Assembly: GCA_025359355.1 (NCBI GenBank)
Contig: JANYGR010000025.1
Location: forward strand, 1-15,146
Length of the DNA: 15,146 bases
Source: Bacteroidota bacterium
Lineage (GTDB): Bacteria; Bacteroidota; Bacteroidia; B-17B0; Aurantibacillaceae
Direction of reading: 5' to 3'
Under the pieces are notes generated by a model that was given only the letters and a program-made list of their open reading frames with translations, was not told the origin of the DNA and searched no databases. The translations under genes and the position numbers were made by a program. The first letter of the stretch is position 1; every line of letters begins with the position of its first letter. Shown in pieces: positions 15,074 through 15,146 of the stretch.

Positions 15074-15146
15074 CCCTTAGAAAAAAATACGTAGATCGCG
15101 CTGTTAAAGAACGGAAAAAAAATTCCGTTAAGCCGTTCGAGTTATT
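15074..15146 (+). pseudogene. Untranslated remainder of the LytTR domain, with a second in-frame stop
   Basis: Continuing in the regulator's frame past TAA gives PLEKNT, then TAG (15089-15091), then IALLKNGKKIPLSRSSY to the window edge. This is what the end of a LytTR domain looks like. The TAA sits where relatives usually have Glu (GAA) and the TAG where they have Tyr (TAC/TAT), so each could arise by one base change. The gene probably extends past the window. Confidence 0.8.

Noticed and set aside
15110..15129. AACGGAA / TTCCGTT hairpin that looks like a terminator
   Set aside because: It falls inside the recognisable LytTR coding remnant (KNGKKIPL), has an all-A loop and no following T-tract, so the pairing is a by-product of the codons.
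15060..15146. A single frameshift as the cause of the short response regulator
   Set aside because: Homologous sequence continues in the original frame on both sides of the stops, and the other frames give no LytTR-like sequence.
14432..15146. Reassigned stop codons (alternative genetic code)
   Set aside because: Other genes here end normally on the same codons (mfd on TAA, the DUF4288 and secreted-protein genes on TAG), and the two interrupted positions would need different amino acids.

Overview
The window looks like chromosomal DNA of a low-GC member of the Bacteroidota. The grounds are a secreted protein with a type IX secretion (T9SS) sorting domain, promoter-like TAnnTTTG boxes in place of sigma70 hexamers, genes without Shine-Dalgarno sequences, lipoproteins with Bacteroidota-style signals, and a LytS/LytTR two-component pair. 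I cannot name the genus.

Layout. 1-264 (minus): 5' part of an unrecognised gene that runs off the left edge. 265-594: non-coding, with one copy of a stem-loop element that recurs at about 10095-10235. 595-3255 (minus): large secreted BNR-repeat protein with a T9SS tail. 3420-6794 (plus): mfd, the transcription-repair coupling factor, with a promoter box so close to its ATG that the mRNA should be nearly leaderless. 6795-8885: an accessory island made of seven copies of a 23-nt palindromic REP sequence around a REP-associated tyrosine transposase (RAYT, 7026-7592). REPs left of the transposase point one way and those to the right point the other. The last 33 bp of mfd, stop codon included, are repeated exactly just beyond the transposase unit, so the unit sits between direct repeats. 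The right half of the island also carries a predicted lipoprotein gene and two doubtful small ORFs in REP-bounded segments. 8940-10021 (minus): an FKBP-type prolyl isomerase lipoprotein followed by an unknown secreted protein. 10265-11956 (minus): a flavin-dependent halogenase-like oxidoreductase with a WxWxIP motif.

12190-15146 (plus): an apparent operon of a LiaF-like membrane protein, a DUF4288 protein, a LytS-type histidine kinase and a LytTR response regulator, probably an envelope-stress circuit. The regulator reads normally until two in-frame stop codons (TAA at 15071, TAG at 15089) interrupt the LytTR DNA-binding domain. The homologous reading frame continues between and after them to the window edge, so the gene looks freshly broken or read through.

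The observations most worth following up are the direct repeats flanking the RAYT/REP unit, the truncated REP heads in tandem beside it, and the doubly interrupted regulator.
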